A DNA stretch of 64,000 nt from Heloderma charlesbogerti (GCA_026122225.1 JANEZZ010001896.1:496001-560000); one strand, 5' to 3'. Positions 54,076 to 64,000 are shown, counted from the first letter of the stretch. Program-made: numbers and translations. Notes: generated by a model not told the origin, from the sequence alone.

Positions 54076-54861
54076 TAGGGATGTATGAAAATCACTTACC
54101 TGTTCGCGGATTATGTTTATGGTGGGGGGGAGGCGTTCCGTCCCTCCCCCTGGAATCCTGGACGGGGGGGAGGTGCTCCGTTCCTCCCCGCCGGAATCCT
54201 CCACGGCCAGCTGTGCTCCGCGTCATCTCTGCGGAGCAGCCGGCCAGGCCCAGCCAGGCCAGAGCTGTCTGCAGCTGGATTTCCGGCTGCGGAGGGCTCT
54301 GGGGAAAAAAAACAAAACAAACCACGTATGCAAATGGAGGGGGCTATGGCCGCCACCATTTGCGTTCCTTATTTTTGACGTCTTAATCTACGTAAATATT
54401 TACGTAGACTAAGATGGCGAAAATAAGGGGAACGCAAATAGCGTAGTGGACGCTATTTGCGTTCCCCTTATTTTCGCCGTCTTAGTCTACGTAATTATTT
54501 AAGTAGACTAAGACGGCCGAAAATAAGGAACGCAAATGGCGGCGGCCGTAGCCGCTGCCATTTGCGTACGCTTTCTTTTTTTTTTACCCAGACGTTTTAG
54601 GCTACGTAAAAACTTACGTAGCCTATCGTGTGTGTAAAAAAAACAAAAAAAACCCTGCAAATGGTGGCGGTGGCAGCCGGTCGGAAGACCAGCCCCTGCA
54701 GCCGCTGCTGCCGCTGCCGCCCGGAAGATCCGCCCCAGGTAAGTCTCATCCCGGGGGGATCCGTGGGGGGGGGCAGGCCATTCCGCCACAGATTTAGGGG
54801 GTCCGAATGCACTGGCATTCGGCCTCCCCGATATCCGTGGCGGAATTCTCTGCCATCCCTA
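54076..54861 (+). mobile_element. hAT-like nested-palindrome element, copy C (786 bp)
   Basis: Left TAGGGATGTATGAAAATC, right TTCTCTGCCATCCCTA, flanked by a perfect 8-bp duplication GTAAATTG (54068-54075 and 54862-54869). Two CCGTCCCTCCCCC-type subterminal units, the dyad (about 54322-54575), the GATAGGCTACGTAAA-type hairpin at 54594-54630, then ATG at 54661 and CAG|GTAAGT after 54738. On the minus strand CAG|GTAAGT lies 24 bp inside the left end (54094-54102). The outermost left hairpin of A and B is absent. No transposase. Confidence 0.92.
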
Positions 54862-54910
54862 GTAAATTGTTACATAAATTCCATACTTTTGTAACTTGCG
54901 GTGGACTTAT

Positions 54911-55440
54911 TGTCTGGGTGGAAACTGAGCCAATAGAACCCCAGAACAGTTCTGATTCTGAGGAAGAACAGTAATCTGTGGGAGAGGAGCGTGCTCATCT
55001 CTCACAGGCACAGCAGCTGGCAGAGATTCCTCCTGCCAGCCTGGGATAGATAGTGACCCTGGCAGAGAGAGAGCGTGGGAGGAGGTCTTGCTGGATGCTC
55101 GGCGCCAACGCCGGGAGCGATGACAGATGGAGGGCGCCAAAAGGAGGCGTTCCACTCGTTTGGTGCTTAAACACCGGTCGCGTCCCGAGGACCCAAGGGA
55201 AAGAGGGAGGATCTCTCCATAGCCCATAAGTTCAGGGTCTTCCCGTGATTCTCCTTCAAACGGGGACCAACTGCCTAACCTGGAGCATAGGCTACTCTGC
55301 TGTTCCTTGCTTAGTCGCTGGTGATTAGCATCTGAAAGAGTCATTAAGTTGTAAAAGGATTAAAGCCTTGAAAAGAATCCTTTTCTCTGTGAGTTAGCTA
55401 TTGTCGTAGACTGAAAGAGGCTGCCAGGGCGCTCCTGACA
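54911..55440 (+). mobile_element. Solo LTR, 530 bp (plus strand)
   Basis: Starts TGTCTGGG and ends CTCCTGACA, flanked by a perfect 5-bp duplication CTTAT (54906-54910 and 55441-55445). ATTAAA is at 55359-55364. Homologous throughout to 21829-22358 and of identical length. The U3 reading frame is broken by an early TAA. No internal sequence adjoins. Confidence 0.92.
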
Positions 55441-55445
55441 CTTAT

Positions 55446-55940
55446 TTATGTAATTTTCCGAGTGGGAAAAAGATGAATTTGTGGCTCTGTGAATGATGGA
55501 TCTCAAAACGCCACCCAATCTGTGGAACTCACGCAGAACAGATTAAATATAATCCAAACATCCCTTGTACAAACCTTGATGCCTGATATGCATCTGTTAA
55601 AATTGGAATGTAGCACAGTAAAATGGAACTGCTTTGCTTCCCCACATGGGATATTTACTTCAGCAATGAGAATGTTCAAGATTAGAGTTTCATTTGAAGA
55701 TCAGGACTTCACCCCCACTTGAAGGAGATAGTGGCAATTGCCCTGGAACTGCAGAGGTGACTGGAGGCACACTCTGGCCTCTGCTGCCAGCCAGGAGGCC
55801 AAGGGCCACTGTGTGACTGCACCCTCTGTTTCCCAGGAAGACCATCATAGCAAGGGGGAGACCAACCAGTCAGCCAGAGAAGGAGCTGATGCACCAGTGC
55901 TTGCTTTTCCTCTTCCCTGCCCATTCTGTTTTCCTTTTGA
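55446..55940. other. Single-copy sequence, nothing recognised
   Basis: Short frames only, without domains. Confidence 0.35.
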
Positions 55941-55944
55941 GTCA

Positions 55945-56240
55945 CGTCTATTAGCTCATGAGCCTGTGGGGAGGGATTGTCTTACCTTTCAATATCTGTA
56001 CAGTGCTTAGAAGAATTTAGGTGCTTTATAATATACAACAGCAAAGAGTCTTGTGGCGCATTTATTTTTGCATAAGCTTTCATGGAGTATAGTCCAAATA
56101 CAAACTACGGCTGACAATTCTTCAGAGTTGTGTTCCAGAAGACTGAAGCCAAGGAAGAGTTGCCTTTGCTTCTGCTTAAAAGAATGACAAGAGCTATCCG
56201 TTTGGTCGCAGCGCATCTGGTACTCTGAGAAACCTTGAAG
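55945..56240. repeat. Two adjacent old amniote repeat remnants
   Basis: GTACAGTGCTTAGAAGAATT and GTGCTTTATAATATA resemble the 3' end of an old SINE/LINE. AACAGCAAAGAGTCTTGTGG and GCATAAGCTTTCATGGAGTA form a second, widespread type. Class names are uncertain. Confidence 0.45.
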
Positions 56241-56244
56241 AATA

Positions 56245-57280
56245 TAGGGTATAAGCCATAGCCTATCGAAATCAATGGCAAAACTGAATTTAGTGTTGGG
56301 GGTTGCAATACCCATAACTTCTCTGTAAGCTGTCTGTTATATACCTTCTGTAGTCTGATAGCCCCCCCCCCCACAAATGCTTCAGTTATTTGTTCGTTAG
56401 TGGTTGTGTGGTCAAATTATTATGGCAGACGGACTTTGCTACCCAGGTGGGCCAGCTGTGTAAGTTCAGGGAAGCCGCCATTACATCTCTCTTTTTTGTC
56501 TCCCTTCTTGAAAAAGAAGGAGACGGATCACTTCTCTGCTTTTGAGAGCTATGAAAATGAAGCACCAGAAGCATTAAAGCGCACGGGGTTTAAAAGATGG
56601 ATGACAAGAGAATTCCATTCTCTCCCTTGCACCTGTAAGCAGTAGTGTAATAGCAAACATATGAATCCCATTTACTGCAGACCTTCTCCAGGGCCACATG
56701 TTTATAGGCTGCCTGCTTTAATGCACTAGAAATTTTCTCGTTTCGTTTGGGAAGTTGTCTTTAGGTTTGTGGAGAGAAATGCATGTTGCATGGAGGAGGC
56801 GTTAAACACACAAACACTCTCTCTCTCACACACACGCACACACAGTACAAGCTCTCTAGCAATCCTTTCTCCACTTAATACGGCACAAGAGAGAAGAAGA
56901 GCTTCTTAATTGCATTCTCTTTCAGGGAGAAATTGTAAACTCCAGATGCTGACCTGGGGAAGGCAGAGTCCCAACAAGAGCATCTGGTGTCTTTGTACAT
57001 TCACAGGAAACGGTGTGAAGGCTGACTTTCGACCAACCTCAGGTTCAACCAGGTGGCTCGCGGGGTTGCCAGCTCTCAATGTTTTTAAAATCAAGCTCTT
57101 TCCAGTGCCCTTTAAAAATGAAGATTGATGTTAAGTCTAATCAGATCTAAAATAATCATAAAATGTTAGGTCACTCAGGTTACTCCACTGTCATATATTC
57201 AGGCTGAAACAAGAAACGTGGCAGCTAAAAAAGCATATCTTAACAAACTGAATGTCGAGATTCTTATGACTACCGCATGG
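56245..57280. other. Single-copy sequence, nothing recognised
   Basis: Contains a CT/CA-rich tract at about 56815-56845. No domain-bearing frames. Confidence 0.4.
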
Positions 57281-57284
57281 GCTC

Positions 57285-57375
57285 CTATTTATTTTATTAT
57301 CAATTAAAGTATTTATACCCTGCTTTACATCCTCAGTGTGGTTCACAAATAGCAATTAAAGCAATATGCATTTCT
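57285..57375 (-). mobile_element. L2-type LINE 3' end, diverged
   Basis: CTATTTATTTTATTATCAAT tail, then TATTTATACCCTGCTTTACA and GTGGTTCACAAATAGCAATT. Confidence 0.6.
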
Positions 57376-57404
57376 AACTTAATAACACATCCCCTCTTAT
57401 GTGG

Positions 57405-57608
57405 GCCAAAGCTCAGTGGCAGATGACATATTTTGCATGCAGAAGGTCCCAGGTTCGATGCCCGGCATCTCCAGGTGGGGCTGGGAAAGAATCCTGCCTG
57501 AAACCCTGTAGAGCCGCTGCTGCCAGTCAGTGACGACAATACTGGGCTAGATGGACCCAGGGCCTGACTCAGTACAAGGCAGCTTCCAACGTTTCCATGT
57601 TCCTATAT
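57405..57608 (+). mobile_element. tRNA-derived SINE with CR1/L3-type tail
   Basis: A-box-like GCTCAGTGGCAG, GCATGCAGAAGGTCCCAGG, B-box GGTTCGATGCC (57452-57462), body CATCTCCAGGTGGGGCTGGG, then the LINE-like GGCTAGATGGACCCAGGGCC and tail CATGTTCCTAT. The tail equals the CR1/L3 tail seen at 9690-9720, so the SINE probably used that LINE's machinery. Confidence 0.85.
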
Positions 57609-57840
57609 GGGATGCAATTTAGAATAAACGACTATATAAATTAACAAATAATCACCAAGGGGAAAAAATCAGAATAATAGTAAAAGGGTTTGCTTATATA
57701 TCTATCTGTAACAAATACATATCCTTTATTAAAGTACTGTTGAGCATCTTATTTCAGTTAGTTGAGTTAGTTTCATTTAGAACCCAGCACCGTTTTTCTG
57801 TTAAATCATCATTACATTTGGGGTTAGCTGTAGCCTTTAA

Positions 57841-58624
57841 TAGGTCTGTGCACCACTTCGGCCCAAGGCCTGAACCCCAAGTCGAAGCAGGCTGCTTCGG
57901 GTCACTTTGGGCCCCTTCTGAGGCGAACCAGAGTGGGCACGAAGAGGCCAGGAGCAGGTTGGGGGCTCTCCGAAATGCTTGGTGCACTTTGGAGCTTCGG
58001 CACTCCCGGCCCACCTGTGCTGGTGCCTCCAGGTCCTTACCTGAGCCGCCCACCTCCACCATTGCTGCCTCCACTGCTGTCATTGCCGCTGCCACCTTCT
58101 CTGCCACTGCTGCCTTTTCCGCCACCGCCGCCTCCACTGCTGCCATCACCACCGCCAGGTCCAGGGGCCTGGATGTGCACTGACGGTTATTGCAGGGAGG
58201 CCCCATTTTTAAAATAGCAACTTCTAGGAGGTTGCCATTTTTAAAATGGCAACTCCCTGCAAGAAGAATCAGCGTGCGTCCAGGCCTCAGGAGCTGGGGG
58301 TGGGGAAGGCAGCAAAGGCAACGACGGAGAAGGCGGCAGCGAGGAGAAGGCAGCAGCAGGGGTGGCAGAGGAGGAGGCAGTGGGAACAGAGGAGGAGGAG
58401 GCGGTGATGGAGGAGGAGGAGGTGGCAGCAGCAAGGTAAGGAGCTGGGGGGTTGCACGGGGGCATCGGGGTGACCCAAAGTGGGGTTTGGCATCCGAATC
58501 CTGCTTCGGGTTCAGGGCCAAGTTTGGTCGGGCCCCTCCTGAATCAGCCTGAGCCAAATCTGGTCCGCCTCTGAAGCCATGAAGCGGCTTCTGAGTCAGA
58601 TCGGGGGGTCCCTGCACAGCCCTA
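57841..58624. mobile_element. hAT-like element D with mirror-image GC-rich arms (784 bp)
   Basis: Left TAGGTCTGTGCACC, right CCCTGCACAGCCCTA, flanked by a perfect 8-bp duplication GCCTTTAA (57833-57840 and 58625-58632). At the centre is the palindrome TTGCCATTTTTAAAATGGCA. On each side is a low-complexity GC-rich arm, TCC/GCC-rich to the left and GGA/GGC-rich to the right. Each arm ends in an outward donor: CAG|GTAAGG on minus at 58041/58040 and AAG|GTAAGG on plus after 58435. No transposase. Confidence 0.88.
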
Positions 58625-59450
58625 GCCTTTAACTGATGTGAATAGATCTTATCCATAGTCCATAGTTTCCCATATCTTGTCATGCCATCCTTGATGGTCA
58701 GCAGGGTTATATTGCAGTCATGCCATGTGGAACAGGGTGACATGAGTGACATGAGTGGCACCAATCGGTGAGTTGCCGTGATTCTACCCCCCACCCTTCA
58801 CTGGCGCTGATTTGTACCCCAGTTGAAACTGTAATGAAAACAACATTTTTTTAGGACTTAGAACTAGAGCAAGGAAGGCCTCCCTTTGCTTTAAGCAAAT
58901 AACAAATGGTGGAGAATCAGCAAGCCTATAGCCTGCCCTGTCAGAAATGCCTTCTATTCAATTAGCCTTTGTTACTTTTCTGTTATTTGTGGGTCTGGAA
59001 TCCAAGTTAGGAGAAAAGCAGCTGGGAGTGGGGTGTTGGGGGAGGGGAAGTGGCATGGGAAAAAGTTTAGGTGTTCATCCTCCAAAGTCACTTCTCCTGA
59101 CATTGCTTTCCAGAGGAAAAGCAGCAGGTGAGACTTCAAGGTGGGAGTTGGAGGTGGCATACTTAGTTCTACCCTTACTTCTGTACACTCCCAAGCTCTA
59201 CAGCACACACCACTAGGCTTTAAAATAATGGGCAGAATTATAGCTACATTCAACAACACCCCTTCCCCACTCCCCTTAAAGAGGCCATTCCCTTATTCAT
59301 TATGAAGGGACTGAAGTCAAACTGTTAGCAAAAGATCGATGCAAACACAAACACTGTATGATGTTTCAGAAGGTTTTTTAATTTGGAAAGTCCCTTCAAG
59401 TGGAGAATGTGGGAAGGGAGAAAAAATGTAATACTTCCTGAATACTAAGA
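58625..59450. other. Single-copy sequence, nothing recognised
   Basis: Frames below 100 codons with no domain. They conflict on the two strands. Confidence 0.35.
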
Positions 59451-59454
59451 TTTG

Positions 59455-59768
59455 CAGGAGAGGCCCTTTTGCGGGCACCATTATCCACAGAGGCACATGA
59501 GAGGGCTTTCTCCTGTGTGGCCTCCAAACTATGGAATGTGTTTTCTCAAGAACTTCAATTGGCCCCCACTCACTTGGTCTTTAGAAAGGGTGTAAAGATG
59601 CATCTTTTCCATTTGGCCTTTCAAGTTATATAGTTTTAATTTTTGTTGCTGTTTTTCGTGTTCATTTGATTGTTTTAAAGTTTTACTGTTTTAAACAGTT
59701 GTACATCACCTTGATGGCTTTTTAGCAGATAAGGCAGTATATAAACATTAAGTATAAATAAATAAATA
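59455..59768 (+). mobile_element. L2-type LINE 3' region
   Basis: CATGAGAGGGCTTTCTCCTG and AACTATGGAATGTG (LWN motif relic), then GGGTGTAAAGATGCATCTTT, TTGTACATCACCTTGATGGC and AAGGCAGTATATAAACATTA with an AATA tail. Confidence 0.75.
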
Positions 59769-59817
59769 CATGTAATAAGCCTCAGATGTGACGACCTTGA
59801 GCTTGAGATGGAGAATG

Positions 59818-60099
59818 ACCAGGGCCATCCCAAGACATTTTGCTGCCTGAGGTAAAGGACAACATAGTGCCCCCCCCCCGTTCTACATATAGAACTGGCA
59901 GTTCTTCAAACTGGCAACCGGATCGCCTCCTCCAGCGCACCTGAGGGCAGCTGACCAGTTTAGGGGTGGAGGGCAAGCTGTGTGGAGCACACAGCTCTGT
60001 TCTACAAGAGAGGGGAATGGTCAGGAAGCCACCCCTGCCACCCAGCGCCTGCCACCTGAGCCTTTTGCCACATTCGCTTACTGGTAGGGGCAGCCCTAA
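59818..60099. mobile_element. MITE (AGGGCCATCCCAAGACATTT family), copy 1
   Basis: Left CAGGGCCATCCCAAGACATT, TTTGCTGCCTGAGG; right TGGTAGGGGCAGCCCT. Same family as 62080-62355. Confidence 0.6.
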
Positions 60100-60104
60100 A
60101 AGTG

Positions 60105-60390
60105 AAAGACAGCCTATGCAGAAATCAAGGGATGGTTTTGTGATTTGTACGATGGAAGAGAAAAAATGATTTCATCACAGTTCAGAGGCATTCTGAACTG
60201 ACTGAAGAGAAAAGAAGGGGAAGGAAAGACAATGAGAAAAAATCCCCATCACCTTGTGAGAGATAGCTACAAAATAAATGACATTTTTAGCAGTAGAAGC
60301 ACAGAGTGGAAAAGGTGGGGCTTGGAGATGATGAAGAGAAAGAAATTTTGGGATCAGGCAAGAGCCTGGATGTGAGAGGAAAGGGAAAAA
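60105..60390. other. Single-copy, A/G-rich sequence
   Basis: Purine-rich, with no gene or repeat. Confidence 0.35.
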
Positions 60391-60394
60391 TAAT

Positions 60395-60720
60395 CAAAGA
60401 TTTTTATTTATTTATAAAATCATCCCTAGACCACCTTTCGGCCTTAGCAATGACTCCTAAAGCAGTTCACAATAAATTCAAAGCCAATAAAATCACTAGA
60501 ACAAATTGAACATTTTAAACAAAAGTAAAAACAAGCAAACAGAGATTTAAAAGCCCCAAAGGGTGAAGACCATTAAAATTTCAGAATCACAATTAAGCAC
60601 ATTAAAATGTTTTTACTGCCTGCCTAAAAGCCATTAGGGATGGGACTAGTCTAACATCTTTCAGAAGAGAATCCCATAATTGGGGTGCTGCTGCCTAGAT
60701 GACCTAAAGGTGCCTGGGAG
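60395..60720 (-). mobile_element. L2-type LINE 3' region, degraded
   Basis: TTTATTTATTTATAAAATCA tail, then CTAGACCACCTTTCGGC and GCAGTTCACAATAAATTCAA. The far part GAATCCCATAATTGGGGTGC is the reverse of the LWN motif region. Confidence 0.6.
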
Positions 60721-60944
60721 ACTGAAGAGACAAGAGCCTACATTTGAAATAATTACACTGAAATTCATGCCACAATAAATTCTTTATGTGCAACAAGGTT
60801 TTGTTTTGTTTTGGCTATAGCAGATTCACATGGCAACATACCTGGATGTCAGCAGTGTTGAAAACATAGCAGAAAAGGCTATGGGGGTACATTGCTAGCA
60901 CGCAAATGGCCTTGAAGCATGGCTGGGCCTTAAATGTCTCATTT

Positions 60945-61020
60945 TGTTTATTCATTTATTTACATATGTATATCCCACACTTCAAGATGAGCTTCACAGA
61001 GCAGCTTGCGGTAACTTGAC
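60945..61020 (-). mobile_element. L2-type LINE 3' terminal fragment
   Basis: TTTATTCATTTATTTACATA, then TATATCCCACACTTCAAGAT and GCAGCTTGCGG. Confidence 0.5.
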
Positions 61021-61134
61021 CATTACAGATATATCACCTGCTAACCCAAATGGCCCAGTAGAATAATATTTTAATGGTATTAATGCAATAAGACAGTGGC
61101 ATGGTTAATATGATATTAACTGAACAAGGCTATC

Positions 61135-61285
61135 TATCTTTACTCAGAAGTAAGTCCTGATGGGTCCAATCGGCCTTACTCCTGAGTTAGTGGGACTTAC
61201 TTTAGGATTGCTGCAACCCTATGTGGACTTCTTGGAAGCAAGTAGGGCTTGCTTCCACGAAAACATGCACAGGATTGGGCTATCA
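61135..61285. mobile_element. Two facing MITE remnants (GGACTTACTTT / GCACAGGATTGGG)
   Basis: CTTTACTCAGAAGTAAGTCC and AGTGGGACTTACTTTAGGAT form one arm pair. AACATGCACAGGATTGGGCT is the end of a second. Same superfamily as 8080 and 14080. Confidence 0.5.
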
Positions 61286-61289
61286 GTAT

Positions 61290-61915
61290 AGTATAGTTCC
61301 TGTAGCATATGACTGAAAATTCCAAATGCTTAGGGAGAAATCACTTTAAGACACTTTAGAAACAAAATGGTACAAATTGTTATAGAAGAAAATGGAATAT
61401 TCACCTTCCCTACTGAAAAACGGTCTCTCTGTCTGATCACGGAAATAGTAACAAAGCAGCCAAGTAAGAAGAATGTTATTCTATTTGAGAACAATGAGTC
61501 AAGTCTATGAGGTGGACTTTTGGTCTTCAGAATTCAGACTTCCAAGTTCCACTGGGTAGATTTGGTACAAGAAATGACCTTCTGAATGATCTAATAGTCA
61601 GATCTAGCAGAGTTGGCATTCTGAAGAAAACCTAAACACTACTCATGAATTAAAGCCCACTTATTGTGAAGGGAGAAATCGTGAGAAGAGAAACAAATAA
61701 GCAAGGGCTGCATAGAGGAAATGAGGGCCAACGAAATGGGGAGATGTTACCCTGCAATTAGGTAAATATTCATTTTATGGTCAGAATGTTATTATAAAGA
61801 AGTCCAGTATGTGGGGTTGGGAATAGATTAAGCAATTTTCCATATGTTGGAGCTCCCAGATAATTTACCAGATGGCTAAAGGAGATGAAAGGAAGGTAAA
61901 TTTGACTAGCGTTGG
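61290..61915. other. Single-copy sequence, nothing recognised
   Basis: AT-rich, without frames of note. Confidence 0.35.
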
Positions 61916-61921
61916 ATTCTG

Positions 61922-62042
61922 TGCCAGCCTCCCTGCTGCCCTCCAGATGTTTTGAACTACAATGCTTATCATTGGCCATGCAAGCTGGGGCTGATGGGAG
62001 TTGTACAACAAAACATCAGGAGGGCACCGCATTGGGGAAGGG
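61922..62042. mobile_element. Hairpin MITE (CCTCCAGATGTTTTGAACTA family)
   Basis: CTGCCCTCCAGATGTTTTGA and CATCAGGAGGGCACCGCATT are facing arms. The centre TTGGCCATGCAAGCTGGGGC is the standard body. Confidence 0.75.
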
Positions 62043-62079
62043 TGTTCTGTACTATAGTTTACTCAGCGTAATGGTCACA

Positions 62080-62355
62080 GCCAGCCCAAGTCATTTTGCT
62101 GCCTGAGGCAGAGTAGCAAATGGCACCATCCCTGCACCCCCACCTCCCCGTAAGTCAAGGTACATGGTACCCATGGCTAGTCAAGTTATTTTGGCACTTT
62201 AGGTAGAAAATCCCTCAAGAACCTCTCTCCCTTCCTCGCAGTAAACATATAGCAGTAATAAATTAATAGCTAACAATGTGTTGCCTTCTCCTGACATCCA
62301 AAATTTGCTGCATGAGGCAGGCGCCTCACTCTGCCCAGTGGTAGGGCCGGCCCTG
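62080..62355. mobile_element. MITE (AGGGCCGGCCCTG-ended family), copy 2
   Basis: Left AGCCAGCCCAAGTCATTTTG and CTGCCTGAGGCAGAG; right CTGCATGAGGCAGGCGCCTC and TAGGGCCGGCCCTGAT. It is hairpin-like overall. Confidence 0.65.
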
Positions 62356-62359
62356 ATAA

Positions 62360-63540
62360 TGGTTAATCTGATCTTTTGTATTTGACCCTTTCAAACCTCC
62401 TAATGCAGATTATTTGGGATGCAAGTGCTTACACCTTTCCCCTTCAGACATTTCATGGCTGCACTCAATAATGGAAAATAGTAAATTGCCCATAAGAGCA
62501 ATGGCACAATATTTAATTTTAATCATGGAAATACACAAAAACGTAAATAAACTTTTTCATTTCAAAGCTCTTAACAAATCTGTTTTGATTTTTGTTGCCA
62601 CAGCTGACAGTTCTGTGGGTCAGAGCAGCATATATCAATTCTTGAATACAATGAAAACTTTTTAAAGTGTCTTGTCTTGACTGCAAAAATAATCAAGGTA
62701 TGATCTAGTACATGGGAGTGCATGTCAGTTTGCTTTGTTTTTCATTAGGACAGGTTTTTAAAAAGCCAGTCAATCAAACTCACAAGTGAAAATGTGCTGC
62801 TTTGCATGCGCAGACATAGATATGACTTTGAGAAAATCTGAGATCACTCTTGCCAATAGACCCGTTAAATTGGTTTTATCAGTCTGGTTGACTGGAATGT
62901 TTGAGTACATACAATAGACTCAAGTGTATTAGGTTGAAAGTCTTTCTAATACACTGCTGAATTAGATATGGCTAAATAGTTTCATAGCAATCTTCAGCTG
63001 CTCTTTCCCCCCCCCCCCATCTGAACATTCCAATATGAAAATGGTTTGTATGGAAACTTTTATAACACATTATTAATTCAGAATTTGAATGAGTCCCCTT
63101 AGAGGGCCCTCCACAGTATGCACTTAGGGGCAGGGCGAGTTGCAGAAAGTTATATAAAGCCAATCTTTAAATCAGGGAAGGAGGGAAAACAAGTTGAACG
63201 TTCCATCGTGCCATTATATTTCTGTGGCTCATTCTGCCCACTTTCCTCCTTTTTTATTCATATACACAGGATCCTGACCATTGGTCAAGAACAGTAGCTT
63301 ACCACATGGCTTCAGCCATGCTGTAGATCACAAAATGTGGCCGGGTGCAGAACAGGAATCAAGGAGAACTAATATACGCAGATGGGATGGCAATGTTTCT
63401 TCTTAGTTTTTAACTGGACATCAAAAAGTTTGTAGCCAAGATGGGGAATCCAGCCCAAGTAGTGTTTAGGAAAACTAGGAGAAACATGGTATTATGCAAA
63501 TGCTGACATAGGCATTTGTTGAATACCTAATTCATCATCC
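62360..63540. other. Single-copy stretch, possible conserved non-coding DNA at 62400-62700
   Basis: No repeats were recognised. The left part has runs such as ATTTAATTTTAATCATGG and CTCTTAACAAATCTGTTTTG, which resemble slowly evolving enhancer sequence. A poly-C run lies at about 63008-63019. No gene is called. Confidence 0.35.
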
Positions 63541-63544
63541 CAGG

Positions 63545-63960
63545 ATAGAAACAAACTTGTTAATTTCAGTTCCTCTCAGTTTCCCATTTTTCCAGTCTTA
63601 AATTCAGTTCATTCAGAAATTTGAGATTTTTCATTTTAAGTTTGTATGAAAATTTCTACATATTTGTGTGTGCATTTTGAACAGTTTTTCCTAATACATA
63701 CATTTTTTGCAAGCAATGTTCCTAATGTAATGCTGAACATTATTTTCATGAATATACTTATTTTTATGTGCATGTTTTGCTAATGTATGCATTTTTGTAC
63801 ACAATTTTTGATTGGAGAACTCCATTGCAAAATTCAGAGGAGTGTGAATTTTGAATGATACCTGAATTTTGGTTTGTGTATTGTTTGAAAGTGCAAAATT
63901 AAAGTGCAAAATTTAGCTTGCATTAAAATGTGAACTGAACAAATTTCTCCCTCATCCCTA
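63545..63960. mobile_element. AT-rich hAT-type MITE ending CATCCCTA
   Basis: The right end reads GAACAAATTTCTCCCTCATC followed by CCTA, the mirror of TAGGGATGAGGGAGAAATTT. The interior has repeated TGTATGCATTTTTG-type units and AAAGTGCAAAATT duplicated at about 63889-63911. The left end was not located. Confidence 0.5.
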
Positions 63961-64000
63961 TCCCAGCTTCATAGATCCTATTTCCTCCACAATCACAGGT

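Noticed and set aside
57452..57462. Possible functional tRNA gene from its perfect B-box
   Set aside because: The head does not close into a cloverleaf and the sequence continues into a SINE body and LINE-type tail.
57754..58794. A 346-codon minus-strand open frame
   Set aside because: It crosses both ends of hAT-like element D into flanking single-copy DNA and owes its length to Pro/Ala/Gly low-complexity sequence, so it cannot be one ancestral gene.

Overview
The window is vertebrate nuclear DNA and almost certainly from a squamate reptile (lizard or snake). The call rests on the interspersed repeats. There is a near full-length Sauria-type SINE with a CCTTTACC-type tail at 23614-23962, a second SINE with a TATGTTCC-type tail, many L2 ends of the form CCGCCCAATAGCCGAAG, CR1/L3-type LINE ends, and dense families of short hairpin DNA transposons. 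These assignments are from memory of the families; no database was searched.

No confident protein-coding gene, tRNA or rRNA was found. Reading frames are short, lack recognisable domains, and mostly fall in repeats or low-complexity sequence. The window looks like a gene desert or the inside of a very large intron. Long AT-rich single-copy stretches (about 17.5-20.9 kb, 42.7-48.2 kb, 51.4-53.8 kb and 62.4-63.5 kb) have the look of conserved non-coding regulatory DNA, but that cannot be tested here.

Layout: 0-6.3 kb is single-copy with a degenerate tandem repeat, a hairpin MITE and a SINE. At 6.6-7.5 kb lies the first copy (A) of a nested-palindrome hAT-like element. At 8.3-9.7 kb a CR1 LINE end is split by a Harbinger-like MITE. 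At 9.8-10.7 kb is a GC-rich composite repeat with a long hairpin. At 12.1-12.3 kb an old MITE sits inside a much younger inverted duplication. At 14.5-15.1 kb is an L2/CR1 coding relic, at 21.8-22.4 kb a solo LTR, at 22.5-23.0 kb a long hairpin element, and at 23.5-24.1 kb a SINE inserted in a SINE. Copy B lies at 29.7-30.6 kb. Hairpin MITEs and L2 ends fill 31-42 kb, and a microsatellite cluster flanked by L2 ends lies at 48.6-49.3 kb. Copy C and a second solo LTR of the same family lie 49 bp apart at 54.1-55.4 kb. A different hAT-like element (D) lies at 57.8-58.6 kb, followed by L2 and MITE remnants.

The most interesting material is the pair of hAT-like non-autonomous families (A/B/C and D). 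They have TAGGG-type termini; B, C and D have 8-bp target duplications. They contain no transposase. Instead they hold very GC-rich segments with consensus splice donors (AG|GTAAGT or AG|GTAAGG) that face out of the element towards flanking host DNA, in both families and at both ends where preserved. A/B/C also carry a roughly 350-bp dyad made of smaller perfect palindromes. This suggests, by inference only, mobile bidirectional promoter plus first-exon cassettes, or the retained ends of an autonomous parent.
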